Shown piece by piece: positions 1-9,450 of a stretch of 64,000 nucleotides of DNA. The first letter of the stretch is position 1. Each line of letters begins with the position of its first letter. A program made the translations under genes and the position numbers. The DNA lies in assembly GCF_000590925.1 (NCBI RefSeq), contig NZ_CP004372.1, positions 3,019,001-3,083,000 on the forward strand, in the 5' to 3' direction. The stretch comes from Roseibacterium elongatum DSM 19469 (GTDB lineage: Bacteria; Pseudomonadota; Alphaproteobacteria; Rhodobacterales; Rhodobacteraceae). The notes beneath the pieces were generated by a model, which worked only from the letters and a program-made list of their open reading frames with translations, searched no databases and had not been told where the DNA came from.

Positions 1-608
1 CCGATCACGAGCAGAACGCCTCGACCTCGACGGTGCGTCTGGCCTCGTCCTCGGGCGCGAACCCGTTTGCCTGTATCGCGGCCGGCATCGCCTGCCTCTG
101 GGGTCCGGCGCATGGCGGGGCGAACCAGGCCTGCCTGGAAATGCTCAAGGAAATCGGGACGCCCGATCGCATTCCCGAATTCATCGACCGCGCCAAGGAC
201 AAGAACGATCCGTTCCGCCTGATGGGCTTTGGCCACCGCGTCTACAAGAACCACGACCCGCGCGCGACGGTGATGAAGACATCGGCTCACGAGGTTCTGG
301 ACCTGCTGGGCGTCGAGGACAACCCGATCCTGCAAGTTGCGATGGAACTGGAAAAGACCGCCCTCGAAGATCCCTATTTCGCCGAGAAGAAACTGTTCCC
401 GAACGTCGATTTCTATTCGGGCATCATTCTCGAGGCGATGGGCTTTCCGACCTCGATGTTCACGCCCATTTTCGCGGTCAGCCGCACGGTGGGCTGGGTC
501 AGCCAGTGGAAAGAGCAACTGACCGATCCGGCGATGAAGATCGGACGCCCGCGCCAGCTTTATACCGGCGAAACGCATCGCGACTATGTCGAGATCGAGG
601 ACCGCTGA
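1..608 (+). CDS. gltA: citrate synthase, C-terminal part (5' end outside window)
   Basis: This is the C-terminal part, about 200 residues, of a type II citrate synthase, which condenses acetyl-CoA with oxaloacetate at the entry of the TCA cycle in the cytoplasm. The frame is open from the left edge (first full codon at base 3), so the start lies outside the window. All three catalytic residues of the family are visible in their motifs: His in GPAHGG, His in [12 protein letters not shown] and Asp in PNVDFYSG. The end, EIEDR, is typical in position. A strong terminator follows 25 bases after the stop, so the gene ends its transcript here. Identification is secure. Confidence 0.97.
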   Translation, partial: DHEQNASTSTVRLASSSGANPFACIAAGIACLWGPAHGGANQACLEMLKEIGTPDRIPEFIDRAKDKNDPFRLMGFGHRVYKNHDPRATVMKTSAHEVLDLLGVEDNPILQVAMELEKTALEDPYFAEKKLFPNVDFYSGIILEAMGFPTSMFTPIFAVSRTVGWVSQWKEQLTDPAMKIGRPRQLYTGETHRDYVEIEDR

Positions 609-632
609 GCCGGCCGGTTGCACGACCGACAA

Positions 633-659
633 GGCCACCCGACTCGGGTGGCCTTTTTT
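633..659 (+). terminator. rho-independent terminator after gltA
   Basis: A perfect 9-bp stem (GGCCACCCG / CGGGTGGCC) with a 3-base loop is followed by six T. It lies just downstream of the gltA stop codon. Confidence 0.93.
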
Positions 660-701
660 CATGTACCGCAATGACTTGACAGGCGACGCTGAAGCATCAC
701 G

Positions 702-1129
702 TCAAGATGCCATCCGCTCGGCGGCCAGATCGCGGATGCGCGCGATCATGGCGCGCACCCCGTTCGAGCGCTGCGATGACAGGTGCTCGTCCAGACCGAG
801 CCGCGCCAACTCGGCCTGTGCGTCCACCTTCAGAACCTCGGCCACGGTCAGCCCGGAATACAGCGCGTGCAGCACGGCAATCAGGCCGCGCACGATGATG
901 GCGTCACTGTCGCCCTCGAAACGACACGCGCCGCGGGCCCCTCTCCCTCGATGCGCGGCAGGATCCAGACCTGGCTGGCGCAGCCATCGACCTTGGTGGC
1001 CGGCACCTTGACCGCGTCATCCAGCGGCGGCAGCGCCTTGCCCAGTTCGATGACGTGGCGGTAGCGCTCCTCCCAATCGTCGAGAAAGTCGAACGTGTCC
1101 GCGATATCTTCGAAGGCTTCGGTCGCCAT
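702..1129 (-). CDS. sufE: SufE family cysteine desulfurase accessory protein (frame interrupted)
   Basis: SufE accepts persulfide sulfur from the cysteine desulfurase SufS for Fe-S cluster assembly. The N-terminal part begins MATEAFEDIADTF and carries the family motif DGCASQVW, with the acceptor Cys at about residue 50. The C-terminal part, beginning near GDSDAIIVRGLIAVLHALYSG, lies in another frame. The join is near position 920, where one base appears to be missing; with it restored the two halves make a normal SufE of about 142 residues. No sufBCDS genes are adjacent, which is common for this stand-alone gene. I read the shift as a sequencing error, but a real null allele cannot be excluded from this sequence alone. 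Confidence 0.85.
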
Positions 1130-1251
1130 GGTCGGTTCCTTGATCTGCAACGCCCATGAGGTAGGCGGACCGGCCGCGACAGTCCAGTGGCGCTTTTCAT
1201 CGCAGGGGCAATCGGATAGACAGCGGCGCAATGAAAACCCGGAGGTTGCCC

Positions 1252-1698
1252 ATGCCGCGCGCCCTTGTCGCCCTGTCGCTGATCCTGACCCTTGCGGCCT
1301 GTGACAGCCGCCTGAACCCGATGACCTGGTTCGGGGGCGACCGCGAAGAGCGCGTGCGCGTCGTCGAGACCGAGGTCGATCCGGCCGATCCGCGCCCGCT
1401 GGTGGCCGAGGTGGCCGCGCTCAGCGTCGAGGGCACAAGCTCGGGCGCGATCCTGCGGGCAACCGGGATCGTGCCGACGCAAGGCTACTGGCAGGCCGAT
1501 CTCGTTCCGGCGGGGCGCGAAGACGGCACGCTGATCTTCGAGTTTCGCGCCGCGCCGCCCCTGACACAGCAGCCGCAGGGCGCGCCCGCAACGCGCGAGA
1601 TCGTCGCCGCGACGGCACTTGGACGCGGCGATCTTGAGGGCGTGCGCACGATCCTCGTGATCGGACAGGCCAACAGGCGGTCGGTCAGCCGCCGCTGA
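1252..1698 (+). CDS. hypothetical lipoprotein
   Basis: A protein of about 148 residues with a lipoprotein signal: a hydrophobic stretch ending in the lipobox LTLAAC (Cys17), so probably exported and lipid-anchored. I chose the ATG at 1252 because GGAGG lies six bases upstream; an in-frame ATG at 1231 would add MKTRRLP. The mature part looks like a beta-rich domain (GYWQADLVPAG, LIFEFRA) followed by a basic tail. I do not recognise a functional family. The gene runs convergently into rnd with 8 bases between stops, and a GC-rich inverted repeat (1689-1706) spans the stop codon and may separate the two transcripts. Confidence 0.75.
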   Translation: MPRALVALSLILTLAACDSRLNPMTWFGGDREERVRVVETEVDPADPRPLVAEVAALSVEGTSSGAILRATGIVPTQGYWQADLVPAGREDGTLIFEFRAAPPLTQQPQGAPATREIVAATALGRGDLEGVRTILVIGQANRRSVSRR

Positions 1699-1706
1699 CG
1701 CGGCGG

Positions 1707-2867
1707 TCAGACGGTCACGATCTTGACCTTTTGCCCGATCGCGGACAGGGCGATCTTGCCCTCGATCAGGCGCAGCGCATCATCGCCGAACACCTCGCGC
1801 CGCCAGCCGGTGGCCCAGATCCCGTCATGCAGCCCCGAGGCGATATCGTCGAGATCCGAGGCCGAGGCGATCAGCTTGGCCGCCACGCCGGCCTCTTCGG
1901 CCTTGGCCTTGAGCAGCACGCGCAGCAGATCGGCCAGCGCCGGGTTCATCCCGGACCGATCACGCGCCTTGGGCACATGCGGAACCTTGTCGGGCGGCGT
2001 GTCGAGGCCGCGCTTGACGGCGGCGACCAACCCTTCGGCAATCGCGCCCTTGCGCGCATCGCGCAGAAGCAGCCGCGATTTCGACAGGTCCTGAACCGAT
2101 TTCGGCTTGGTCGAGGCCAGTTCCATCAACGCGTCATCCTTGAGGATGCGGTTGCGGGGGATGTTCTTTTCCTGTGCCGTGCGTTCGCGATAGGCGGCCA
2201 GTTCGCGGGCCACGGCCAACAGCCTGGGCGAGGTCGTGCGCAGCTTCAGGCGTTTCCATGCATCCTCAGGCGTGACCACGTAATTCTCGGCATCGGTCAG
2301 TGTCGCCAGCTCTTCCTCGAGCCAGTGGGTTCGCCCCGATGTCGCGAGGCGGGCCGAGAGGTGTTCGTAGATCTGACGCAGATGGGTCACATCGGCCAGG
2401 GCATAGGTCTTTTGCGCGTCGCTGAGCGGTCGCCGCGACCAGTCGGTGAAGCGTGAGGATTTGTCGAGGCTGGCCTTGGCGATCTTGCGCACGAGGGTCT
2501 CGTAGCCGACCTGATCGCCAAAACCGCAGACCATTGCCGCGACTTGCGTGTCGAACAGCGGCGCGGGCACGACGCCGCCCTCGACATGAAAGATTTCCAG
2601 GTCCTGACGCGCGGCGTGAAACACCTTGACCACGGATCTGTTGCGAAACAGCGCATACAGCGGCGCGAGGTCCATCCCGTCGGCCAGCGGGTCGACCAGA
2701 ACGGCGTCATCGTCCCCCTCGCCCGGCAGGGCCAGCTGCACAAGGCACAGCTGGGCGTAATAGGTCCGCTCGCGCAGGAACTCGGTATCGACTGTCACAT
2801 AGGGGGCGTCAGCGGCCCGGGCGCAGAAATCGGCCAGGGCGTCGGTCGTGGTCAGGGTCTTGGGCAC
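1707..2867 (-). CDS. rnd: ribonuclease D
   Basis: RNase D, a DEDD-family 3'-5' exoribonuclease that trims tRNA precursors and other stable RNAs. The first exonuclease motif is visible as VDTEF (Asp27, Glu29), followed by LCLVQLA. Further family signatures are VFHAARQDLE and the DEDDy-type YALADVTHLRQIY. An HRDC-type helical region lies after about residue 205 (RELAAYRERTAQEKNIPRNRILKDD). At 386 residues the length is normal for alphaproteobacteria. It is the last gene before a convergent lipoprotein gene; purN starts another leftward group 76 bases upstream. Confidence 0.93.
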   Translation of the reverse strand: MPKTLTTTDALADFCARAADAPYVTVDTEFLRERTYYAQLCLVQLALPGEGDDDAVLVDPLADGMDLAPLYALFRNRSVVKVFHAARQDLEIFHVEGGVVPAPLFDTQVAAMVCGFGDQVGYETLVRKIAKASLDKSSRFTDWSRRPLSDAQKTYALADVTHLRQIYEHLSARLATSGRTHWLEEELATLTDAENYVVTPEDAWKRLKLRTTSPRLLAVARELAAYRERTAQEKNIPRNRILKDDALMELASTKPKSVQDLSKSRLLLRDARKGAIAEGLVAAVKRGLDTPPDKVPHVPKARDRSGMNPALADLLRVLLKAKAEEAGVAAKLIASASDLDDIASGLHDGIWATGWRREVFGDDALRLIEGKIALSAIGQKVKIVTV

Positions 2868-2943
2868 GGGTCATCCGTTACTGGGGCAGAGAATGCTGCG
2901 CTCGGTGATAGGCGAGCGCCGCGCGAAAGGAAAGAGTGCGCGA

Positions 2944-3546
2944 TCACCCCGCATCGTCGAGGAAAACAGGGCTGCGATCCCCGGCGGCGAAGCGGCGCAG
3001 CACGGCGGGGTACAACCGATGCTCCTGCACCAGCACGCGGTCCGCCAAGGTCTGTGGCGTGTCCCCCGGAAGGATAGGCACACGTGCCTGCCCGAGGATC
3101 GGGCCATCATCCAGTTCTGGTGTCACCTCGTGGACGGTGCAGCCGGCCTCGGCATCGCCGGCCTCGATGGCGCGGGCATGGGTGTGGAGCCCGCGATATT
3201 TCGGCAGGAGCGAGGGGTGAATGTTCAACATCCGCCCCTGCCACTGGCCGACGAACCCTGCGGTCAGAACCCGCATGAAGCCCGCAAGACACAGGATATC
3301 CGGGGCGTAGGGGCGGATCGCCACCGTCAAGGCGACCTCGAACCCGGCGCGATCCTTGCCGAAGGGGCGATGATCGACCGCGGCCACGGGAATGCCCATG
3401 TCTGCGGCGCGCGCCAGCCCCCCGGCCTTGGGGTCATTGGCCAGCACCAGACAGGGCCGCGCCGGGTGGTCGCCGGTCATCGACCGGGCCAGGGCCACCA
3501 TGTTCGAGCCGCCGCCCGAGATCAGGATCGCGACGCGGCGTGTCAC
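2944..3546 (-). CDS. purN: phosphoribosylglycinamide formyltransferase 1
   Basis: PurN transfers a formyl group from 10-formyl-THF to GAR, the third step of de novo purine synthesis. The phosphate-binding N-terminus ISGGGSNM and the catalytic Asn108, His110 ([12 protein letters not shown]) and Asp146 (TPELDDGPI) are all present; length is 200 residues, normal. The start codon is GTG and overlaps the purM stop by four bases (GTGA), indicating translational coupling in a purM-purN operon. The frame is intact. Confidence 0.95.
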   Translation of the reverse strand: MTRRVAILISGGGSNMVALARSMTGDHPARPCLVLANDPKAGGLARAADMGIPVAAVDHRPFGKDRAGFEVALTVAIRPYAPDILCLAGFMRVLTAGFVGQWQGRMLNIHPSLLPKYRGLHTHARAIEAGDAEAGCTVHEVTPELDDGPILGQARVPILPGDTPQTLADRVLVQEHRLYPAVLRRFAAGDRSPVFLDDAG

Positions 3547-4592
3547 GCCAGCGTTCCGGCGTAGCTGACCCCCTGCCCTTCGGCCACGGTTCCGATGCGG
3601 TGCACGCGCTCACCCTCGGCGCTCAGCAGCGCGGCCAGATCGTCGGCGCGCTCGGCCGAGACCACCAGCACCATGCCGATGCCCGCGTTGAACGTCTTCA
3701 GCAATTCCGGCGTGTCCAACCCGCCCTCGGCGGCCAACCAGGCAAAGACCGGGGGCAATGGCCAGGACGACAGGTCGTCTGCGCGCCCAGCCCCACGGGC
3801 AGAGCGCGCGGCAGGTTCTCGGTCAGGCCGCCGCCCGTGATATGGGCCAGCGCATGCACGCCCCCGGCCCCGGATCGCGGTCAGCGCCGGTTGCACATAG
3901 AGACGCGTCGGCGCCAGCAGGGCGGCGCCCAGGTCGGACGCCTCGGCGAAGGGGGCCGGCGCATGCCAGTCGAGGCCTGAGCGGTCGACGACCTTGCGCA
4001 CCAGCGAATAGCCGTTGGAATGCACCCCGTCCGAGGCGAGCCCCAGCAACACATCGCCCGACGCCACCCCAGCCGGCAGGCTGTGACCCCGCTCCATCGC
4101 GCCGACGGCGAACCCGGCCAGATCGAAATCGCCGGGCGCGTACATGCCGGGCATTTCCGCCGTCTCGCCCCCGATCAGGGCACAGCCCGACAGGCGGCAG
4201 CCCTCGGTAATGCCGGTGACGATGCGCGCCGCGGCCCCGACCTCCAGCTTGCCCGTCGCGAAATAGTCGAGGAAAAACAGCGGCTCGGCCCCCTGGCACA
4301 CCAGATCGTTCACGCACATGGCGACAAGGTCGATGCCGATCGTGTCGAAATGCCCGGTGTCGATGGCAATCTTGAGCTTGGTGCCCACCCCATCGGTCGC
4401 CGCCACCAGAACCGGGTCGGCATAGCCCGCGGCCTTGAGATCGAACAGCGCGCCGAAACCGCCCAAACCCTCCATCACGCCGGGACGGCGCGTGGCGGCG
4501 GCGGCGGGCTTGATGGCATCCACCAGCGCATTGCCGGCCTCGATATCGACGCCGGCCTCGGCATAGGTCAGACCCGGTTTGCGATCAGCCAT
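3543..4592 (-). CDS. purM: phosphoribosylformylglycinamidine cyclo-ligase (two compensating frame shifts)
   Basis: PurM (AIR synthetase) closes the imidazole ring using ATP and forms an operon with purN. The N-terminal half is normal ([29 protein letters not shown]). I start at the ATG at 4592, which has GGAGG seven bases upstream. Between about 3793 and 3870 the frame is wrong: the expected [18 protein letters not shown] is encoded in a different frame. One base seems to be added near 3866 and one lost near 3783. The two cancel, leaving one open frame in which about 28 residues are scrambled. The C-terminus ([12 protein letters not shown] onward) is normal. Taken literally, the protein would lack part of its active site. 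Confidence 0.88.
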   Translation of the reverse strand: MADRKPGLTYAEAGVDIEAGNALVDAIKPAAAATRRPGVMEGLGGFGALFDLKAAGYADPVLVAATDGVGTKLKIAIDTGHFDTIGIDLVAMCVNDLVCQGAEPLFFLDYFATGKLEVGAAARIVTGITEGCRLSGCALIGGETAEMPGMYAPGDFDLAGFAVGAMERGHSLPAGVASGDVLLGLASDGVHSNGYSLVRKVVDRSGLDWHAPAPFAEASDLGAALLAPTRLYVQPALTAIRGRGRACAGPYHGRRPDREPAARSARGAGRADDLSSWPLPPVFAWLAAEGGLDTPELLKTFNAGIGMVLVVSAERADDLAALLSAEGERVHRIGTVAEGQGVSYAGTLA

Positions 4593-4664
4593 ATCGGCAC
4601 CTCCCACATGTTTGACAGGCCCCTAGCAGGCGCGGCGGACAAGGTCCATCCGGCGGCGGCACGT

Positions 4665-5078
4665 TCAGCCGTTGCGGTTGCCGGGTGCATCCGCCCCCGC
4701 CGCCCGACGGCCGATCCACAAAAACAGCGCCAGCATCAGCGCCGTCGAGCCCACCAGCATCGCCTGGTTGCTCAACCCGGCCGGATCGCCCAGCATCGCA
4801 CGGATGGCGGGCATCAACAGGGCGGGCAACACGACGTTGAGCAACAGATACAGGCCCAGCATCATCGCCCAGATCACCCCCCAGTCGCGCAGCCCGAGGC
4901 CCCGCGTGGCCGACCGCGCGGCGCGCATCCCCACATCCGCCGCCGGCACCGAGGCTAGAATGACCCCGGTCGCAAGGGAATTGGGGATCCCGGCGAATGA
5001 AATGAGCGCCGCATAGACAAAACGCAGCGCCACGATCCAGACGAGATAGCGCGCCGCGAGGGCAGAAAGTGAGGGCAT
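4665..5078 (-). CDS. small integral membrane protein of unknown function
   Basis: A protein of about 137 residues with four predicted membrane segments: YLVWIVALRFVYAALISFAG, a weaker one around SLATGVILASVPA, VIWAMMLGLYLLLNVVLP and AMLVGSTALMLALFLWIG. I chose the ATG at 5078, with GGTAGGAT upstream, over a frame open to 5138. The overall layout recalls small ABZJ_00895-type membrane proteins, but I cannot confirm this. It lies between purM and the tRNA gene and is transcribed leftward toward purM, 72 bases from the purM start, so it could share a transcript with purMN. Confidence 0.6.
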   Translation of the reverse strand: MPSLSALAARYLVWIVALRFVYAALISFAGIPNSLATGVILASVPAADVGMRAARSATRGLGLRDWGVIWAMMLGLYLLLNVVLPALLMPAIRAMLGDPAGLSNQAMLVGSTALMLALFLWIGRRAAGADAPGNRNG

Positions 5079-5214
5079 GACCGATCCTACCGCCTGTGTG
5101 ATGGCTATGGCACTGCAATAGGCGCAGGCGCGCGCCACGGCAAGCGTGCCGCTGCCGGGGTGGATGCGTGATGGCTTGACGGGCGGGGGCGGTCTGATAA
5201 GCCTCGGGCGCGGC

Positions 5215-5288
5215 GGGCCTGTAGCTCAATCGGTTAGAGCAGGGCGCTCATAACGCCTTGGTTGGGGGTTCGAGTCCCTCCGGGCCTA
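5215..5288 (+). tRNA. tRNA with CAU anticodon, probably tRNA-Ile2 (lysidine type)
   Basis: A full cloverleaf is present: acceptor GGGCCTG/CGGGCCT, D-stem GCTC/GAGC, anticodon stem GGGCG/CGCCT with loop CTCATAA, and T-stem GGGGG/CCCTC. The genome encodes only CC of the CCA end. A CAU anticodon can be Met or the lysidine-modified Ile2. The pairs C4-G69, C5-G68 and U12-A23, known TilS determinants in E. coli Ile2, are all present, and the variable loop TTGGTT also resembles Ile2, so I favour Ile2. Automatic pipelines may call it Met. Confidence 0.88.
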
Positions 5289-5329
5289 CCGGCCGCATCC
5301 GCGAGGGCGATCACGGGAAGGTTGAGCAG

Positions 5330-7036
5330 ATGTCCATGGCACCCTTGTCCCCTGCCCCGACCGTCACGACCGGCGCCCCGGGCATCTTCATCGAAGCCAA
5401 GGACATCGATCTTCTGAATTTCGTTCACGTCTATCTCGTCTATCGGGACACGGATGGCAATGAATGGGTGCTGCGTAGCGGACCGGCCGATGACGCGGTC
5501 TTTGGCACGGAAATGGAGTTCGAGGTGAACGTTCCGATGGCGGTGTCGGCCGACAATCGCGACGGCGACACGCCCGAGGACCGCTTTGCCACGCAGCTCG
5601 ATTTCGGGCCGCTCGACGATGACGAGGCCTGGGCCTTGATGGTGGCCTATGCGCGCCTTTTCGAAGAGGACGGCTATCCCTACAACGCGCTTGGCACCAA
5701 TTCGAACACCTTCATCGGCGCCTTGCTGGCCGCCGCCGGCCTCGACCCTTTGACCAGCATGCCCGACGGCGTGACGACCGGTCAGGCAAACGGAATCGAG
5801 GATTTCAGCGACATGATGGACGATGTCGCAGCCCCGCTGAATGGGGATGTCGTGGGAACGGAATTCGCCGATCGGATCGACGGCATCCAGGTGGCCGAGG
5901 TCATCTACGGTCTCGACGGGGATGACACCATTCTGGGCGGCGCCGGGGACGATACGCTGAATGGCGGCGAAGGCGATGACAGCCTTGAGGGGGGTACGGG
6001 TGCCGACAGCCTTGAGGGCCTTGCCGGCAACGACACCCTCGCCGCGACGGCGGGCGACGGCAACGTGCTGCGGGGCGGTTTGGGCGACGACCTTTTGATC
6101 GGCGGCTCTGGGGCCGATGTTCTGCAGGGCAATGATGGTGCTGACAGTTTCTTGGGCGGGACCGGGGCAGATGACCTCTATATCGACGGGGACGATTCCC
6201 AGTTCGACGGCGGGGCGGGCTATGATCGCCTGATCGTCGTGGATGCCTCGGGGGTGGATATCGCGCTGGCCGGCACGAGTATCGAGCGCGTTCTGGGCGG
6301 GGCGGGTAACGACCGCTTCGACGGCACTGGTGTGACGACCTCGATGGTGATGTCTGGTCTTGCGGGCAATGACACGCTGATTGGTGGCTCAGACGCCGAC
6401 CAGTTGTCCGGCGGCGCGGATGCGGATGCGCTGATCGGCGGCGATGGAGATGACTTTCTGTTCGGCAATGGCGGCGCGGACAGCTTTTCCGGCGGCGCAG
6501 GGGCCGACCGCATTTTCGGCGACTCAACCGATCTGTCCTTCAACGGCGGCGCCGGATATGACCTGCTGTTTCTGCAAGATGACGGCGATTTCACCTTCAC
6601 CCTTTTCGGGACGGGCATCGAACGGGTCAATTCAGGCGGCGGCCACGATCATCTTGATGCCAGCGGCGTCAGCGACGCCATCGTTTTGGTCGGGGCGGGT
6701 GGAAACGACATGCTGACCGGCGGGTCCAACAACGATGTCTTGGCGGGTGGCGCCGATAATGACACGCTGGATGGCGGGGCGGGCTTCGACTCGTTCTTTG
6801 GCGGGACGGGGGCGGATGTCTTCGTGTTCCGCGATGGCAGCGGGCTGGATTACCTCGTCGACTGGGAGGATGGGGTCGACAAGATCAATTTCACGGGCCA
6901 CACACAGGTCTCGGGCTTGGGCGATCTGACGATCACCGACAATGGCGTGAACACGCGGCTGGCCTTCGATGGCGGCGACGCGATCATCGTGATGGGCTAT
7001 ACGGGCGGCTTCGACGCCGGCGACTTTCTGTTCTAG
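5330..7036 (+). CDS. RTX calcium-binding repeat protein, probably type I secreted
   Basis: A 568-residue acidic protein. After about residue 193 it consists largely of glycine-aspartate nonapeptide repeats (GGxGxDxLx type, such as GGAGDDTLNGGEGDDSLEGG) that bind calcium outside the cell. The repeats include two copies of a longer module of roughly 120 residues, each with FNGGAGYD/FDGGAGYD and GT(S/G)IERV. The C-terminus ends in a short hydrophobic tail, DAGDFLF, typical of type I secretion substrates. The first 190 residues are not RTX: they contain HVYLVYRD (33-40) and NSNTFIGALL (124-133), which may form a separate, possibly enzymatic domain. The ATG at 5330 has GGGAAGG eight bases upstream. 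No secretion ABC transporter gene is adjacent, so export would rely on one elsewhere. It lies 41 bases after the tRNA. Confidence 0.88.
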   Translation: MSMAPLSPAPTVTTGAPGIFIEAKDIDLLNFVHVYLVYRDTDGNEWVLRSGPADDAVFGTEMEFEVNVPMAVSADNRDGDTPEDRFATQLDFGPLDDDEAWALMVAYARLFEEDGYPYNALGTNSNTFIGALLAAAGLDPLTSMPDGVTTGQANGIEDFSDMMDDVAAPLNGDVVGTEFADRIDGIQVAEVIYGLDGDDTILGGAGDDTLNGGEGDDSLEGGTGADSLEGLAGNDTLAATAGDGNVLRGGLGDDLLIGGSGADVLQGNDGADSFLGGTGADDLYIDGDDSQFDGGAGYDRLIVVDASGVDIALAGTSIERVLGGAGNDRFDGTGVTTSMVMSGLAGNDTLIGGSDADQLSGGADADALIGGDGDDFLFGNGGADSFSGGAGADRIFGDSTDLSFNGGAGYDLLFLQDDGDFTFTLFGTGIERVNSGGGHDHLDASGVSDAIVLVGAGGNDMLTGGSNNDVLAGGADNDTLDGGAGFDSFFGGTGADVFVFRDGSGLDYLVDWEDGVDKINFTGHTQVSGLGDLTITDNGVNTRLAFDGGDAIIVMGYTGGFDAGDFLF

Positions 7037-7049
7037 GCACCCTGCCCGC

Positions 7050-8364
7050 CTACCGCGGCAACACCAGATCCACCCGCAATCCGCCCAACCGCGCGCTTTC
7101 CCCCAGGCGCAGCGTGCCGCCGTGACGGCGCGCGATATCGGTGGCAATCGCCAGCCCCAAGCCGACACCCGTTCCACGATCCTGATTGCGCGCCGCGTCC
7201 AGCCGCAGGAATGGCCGCACGGCATCGGCCCGGTCCGCCGGCGCGATGCCCGGCCCGTCATCTTCGACCGAGAAGCGCAGCGCCCCGTCCAGCATGGTCA
7301 GGGTCAGCACCGACCTGTCTCCATAGCGCAGCGCGTTGGACACCAGATTGGCCAGCGCGCGGTGAACGGCGTCGGGCCGCATGAGGACGGGCGCGGCGTT
7401 GTCCGGCCCGACATAGCGGATATCGCCCGCGGTGCGCCGGGCATTGTCGACCACGCGCTGCGCGATGGCCACCGGGTCGCTTTCCACCGGGTCGTCCAGC
7501 GCCTCGCCTCGGGCGAATTCAAGAAACGTGTCCAGAAGGCTCTGCATCTCCTCCACGTCATGCACGAGGTCCTCGACCTCGGGCGTCTCGTCCAGCATGG
7601 ACAGCCCGAGCCGCATGCGCGTGAGCGGCGTGCGCAGGTCATGGCTCACCCCCGACAGCATCAGGGTCCGCTGCTCGATCTGCCCCTCGATCCGCGCCCG
7701 CATGTCCAGAAAGGCCCGCCCGGCACTGCGTACCTCGGAGGCGCCGGCCGGATCATAGGGAACCCGCCGCCCCTTGCCAAAGGCCTCGGCCGCCTTGGCC
7801 AGCCGACGGATCGGACGCAGCTGATTGCGCAGAAACAGGTAGGCCAGTCCGGTCATGAAGATACCCGTCATCCCCATGATCACAAGCATCTGGTGCGGAT
7901 TGGATGCCGAAACGCGGCGGCGGCTGACCGTCAGGTCCATCGCCGGGCGCCCCGGTGCCGCGCCGATCGAGACGACCGCGTCGTTGTCCACATCCATCAG
8001 ATCCACCGCAACCACCCCCGGCAGGCTGGCGCGCATCACGTCGATCATGACCACACCCGACAGATCGTAGAACAGCCGCCGATCCTCGGTCAGGCCCGCG
8101 GGCGGGATGCTGACCTCGATATCGAGGGCCTCGGCCGTCTCGACGCCCCGCCTCCAGCCCCTCGGTCGCGAACCGGTCGAGCACCAGCGCCATGTCCAGC
8201 GCAAGGGCGCGGGCCATCTGTTGGGTGACATTCTCGTAATGGCGTTGAATGAAGACCGAGGACACGACAAGCTGCACCGCGAGGACGGGCACGATCAGGA
8301 TCAGGGCGGCCCGGCCATACAGCCCGCGGGGCAGGAAACGCTTGATCCAGGAAAAGGGCGACAT
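7050..8364 (-). CDS. EnvZ/OmpR-type sensor histidine kinase (frame interrupted)
   Basis: A membrane sensor kinase of about 437 residues. The N-terminal segment MSPFSWIKRFLPRGL leads into a membrane helix (AALILIVPVLAVQLVVSSVF). A periplasmic domain, a second helix (MLVIMGMTGIFMTGLAYLFL) and a HAMP region (RPIRRLAKAAEAFGKG) follow. The H-box is SGVSHDLRTPLTRMR, with N-box LANLVSNALRYG and G-boxes VEDDGPGI and GVGLGLAI. The first 70 residues and the rest lie in different frames; one extra C in the run at 8146-8149 explains this (EAGVETAEALD restores the frame). No response regulator gene is adjacent. The start codon overlaps the start codon of the divergent MBL gene. Confidence 0.85.
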
Positions 8365-9312
8365 GGCGGCATCTAAACGCGCGACGGACGGGAAGGAAAG
8401 GGGCGGCGCGCACTGGCTGGACCCCGGCTTGCGGTTGGTCGTGGCCCCCAACCCCTCGCCCATGACCTATCGCGGGACGAACACCTGGCTGCTCGGCGCA
8501 CCCGACAGCGCGGGGGCAGGGTCGGACGTGGCCGTGATCGACCCCGGGCCGCTGAACGAGGCCCATCTCGACGCGATCCTCTCCACCCTCGGACCGGGGG
8601 GAGCAGATCACGAAGATCCTCGTGACCCATTCCCATCTCGATCATTCCCCATTGGCGGCCCCGCTGGCGCAGGCCACGGGTGCCGAGATCCTGGCCGCCG
8701 GCCCCTCGGACTGGGGCCGCCGCCCGATCATGGCGGCCCTCGCCCAAAGCGGAGGCATTGGCGGCGGTGAGGGGGTGGATGACCGCTTTGCCCCCGACTG
8801 CGCCGCTGCGCGAGGGCATGACGATCGACGGGGACTGGGGGCGGATCGAGGTGATCGAGACGCCCGGCCACATGGCCAATCACCTGAGTTTCGTCTGGCG
8901 GGGGGCGTTGTTTTCGGGCGATCTGGTGATGGGCTGGTCCACCTCGCTCGTTTCGCCCCCGGATGGGGACATGACGACCTTCATGGCATCGGTGGCGCGC
9001 CTGACCGGGCGCACGGACCGGATCTACTACCCCGGCCACGGCGATCCCGTGACCGAGCCCCAGGCCCGCGCCGCCGCGCTGCTGGCCCATCGTCGCGCGC
9101 GCGAGTCGCAAATCCTGACCGCATTGCAAAAGGCTGGCCCGGCCACCGCAACCGAGATCGCGCAGGCGGTCTACACCGATGTCGACCCGGCCCTGATGCC
9201 CGCAGCGGCCAGGAATGTTCTGGCCCATCTCATTGATCTCGATGAAAGAAACCTGGCCCGAGCCCTCGATGCCCCGTCCGCCGACATGCGGTTCGAAGCG
9301 ATTTCCCCGTAA
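8363..9312 (+). CDS. MBL-fold metallohydrolase with C-terminal winged helix (frame interrupted twice)
   Basis: A metallo-beta-lactamase-fold hydrolase of the LACTB2/glyoxalase-II-like type. Visible motifs are NPSPMTYRGTNTWL, VIDPGPLNEAHL, the metal-binding THSHLDHSP, ETPGHMANHLSF, SGDLVMGWS and YPGHGDPV, followed by a helical C-terminal domain. The protein is spread over three frames. One extra G in the run at 8596-8601 and one extra base near 8800-8806 account for it; corrected length is about 315 residues. The ATG at 8363 overlaps the divergent kinase start by two bases, with AAGGG upstream. The substrate cannot be told from sequence; relatives act on thioesters, nucleic acids or lactones. 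Confidence 0.85.
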
Positions 9313-9375
9313 AGGGAAAATTTCTTGCCTCTGCTACTGGACGGGCAAAAAGCCACTTGCTATAGCACCGCCAGT

Positions 9376-9450
9376 TCCGGCGTAGCTCAGCGGTAGAGCA
9401 GTTGACTGTTAATCAATTGGTCGTAGGTTCGATCCCTACCGCCGGAGCCA
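9376..9450 (+). tRNA. tRNA-Asn (GTT)
   Basis: A 75-base cloverleaf with anticodon loop CTGTTAA, acceptor TCCGGCG/CGCCGGA, discriminator G and an encoded CCA. Confidence 0.96.

Noticed and set aside
5234..5428. Leftward frame containing GGTRTPNQG
   Set aside because: It is the antisense reading of the CAU tRNA, a well-known source of spurious protein entries.
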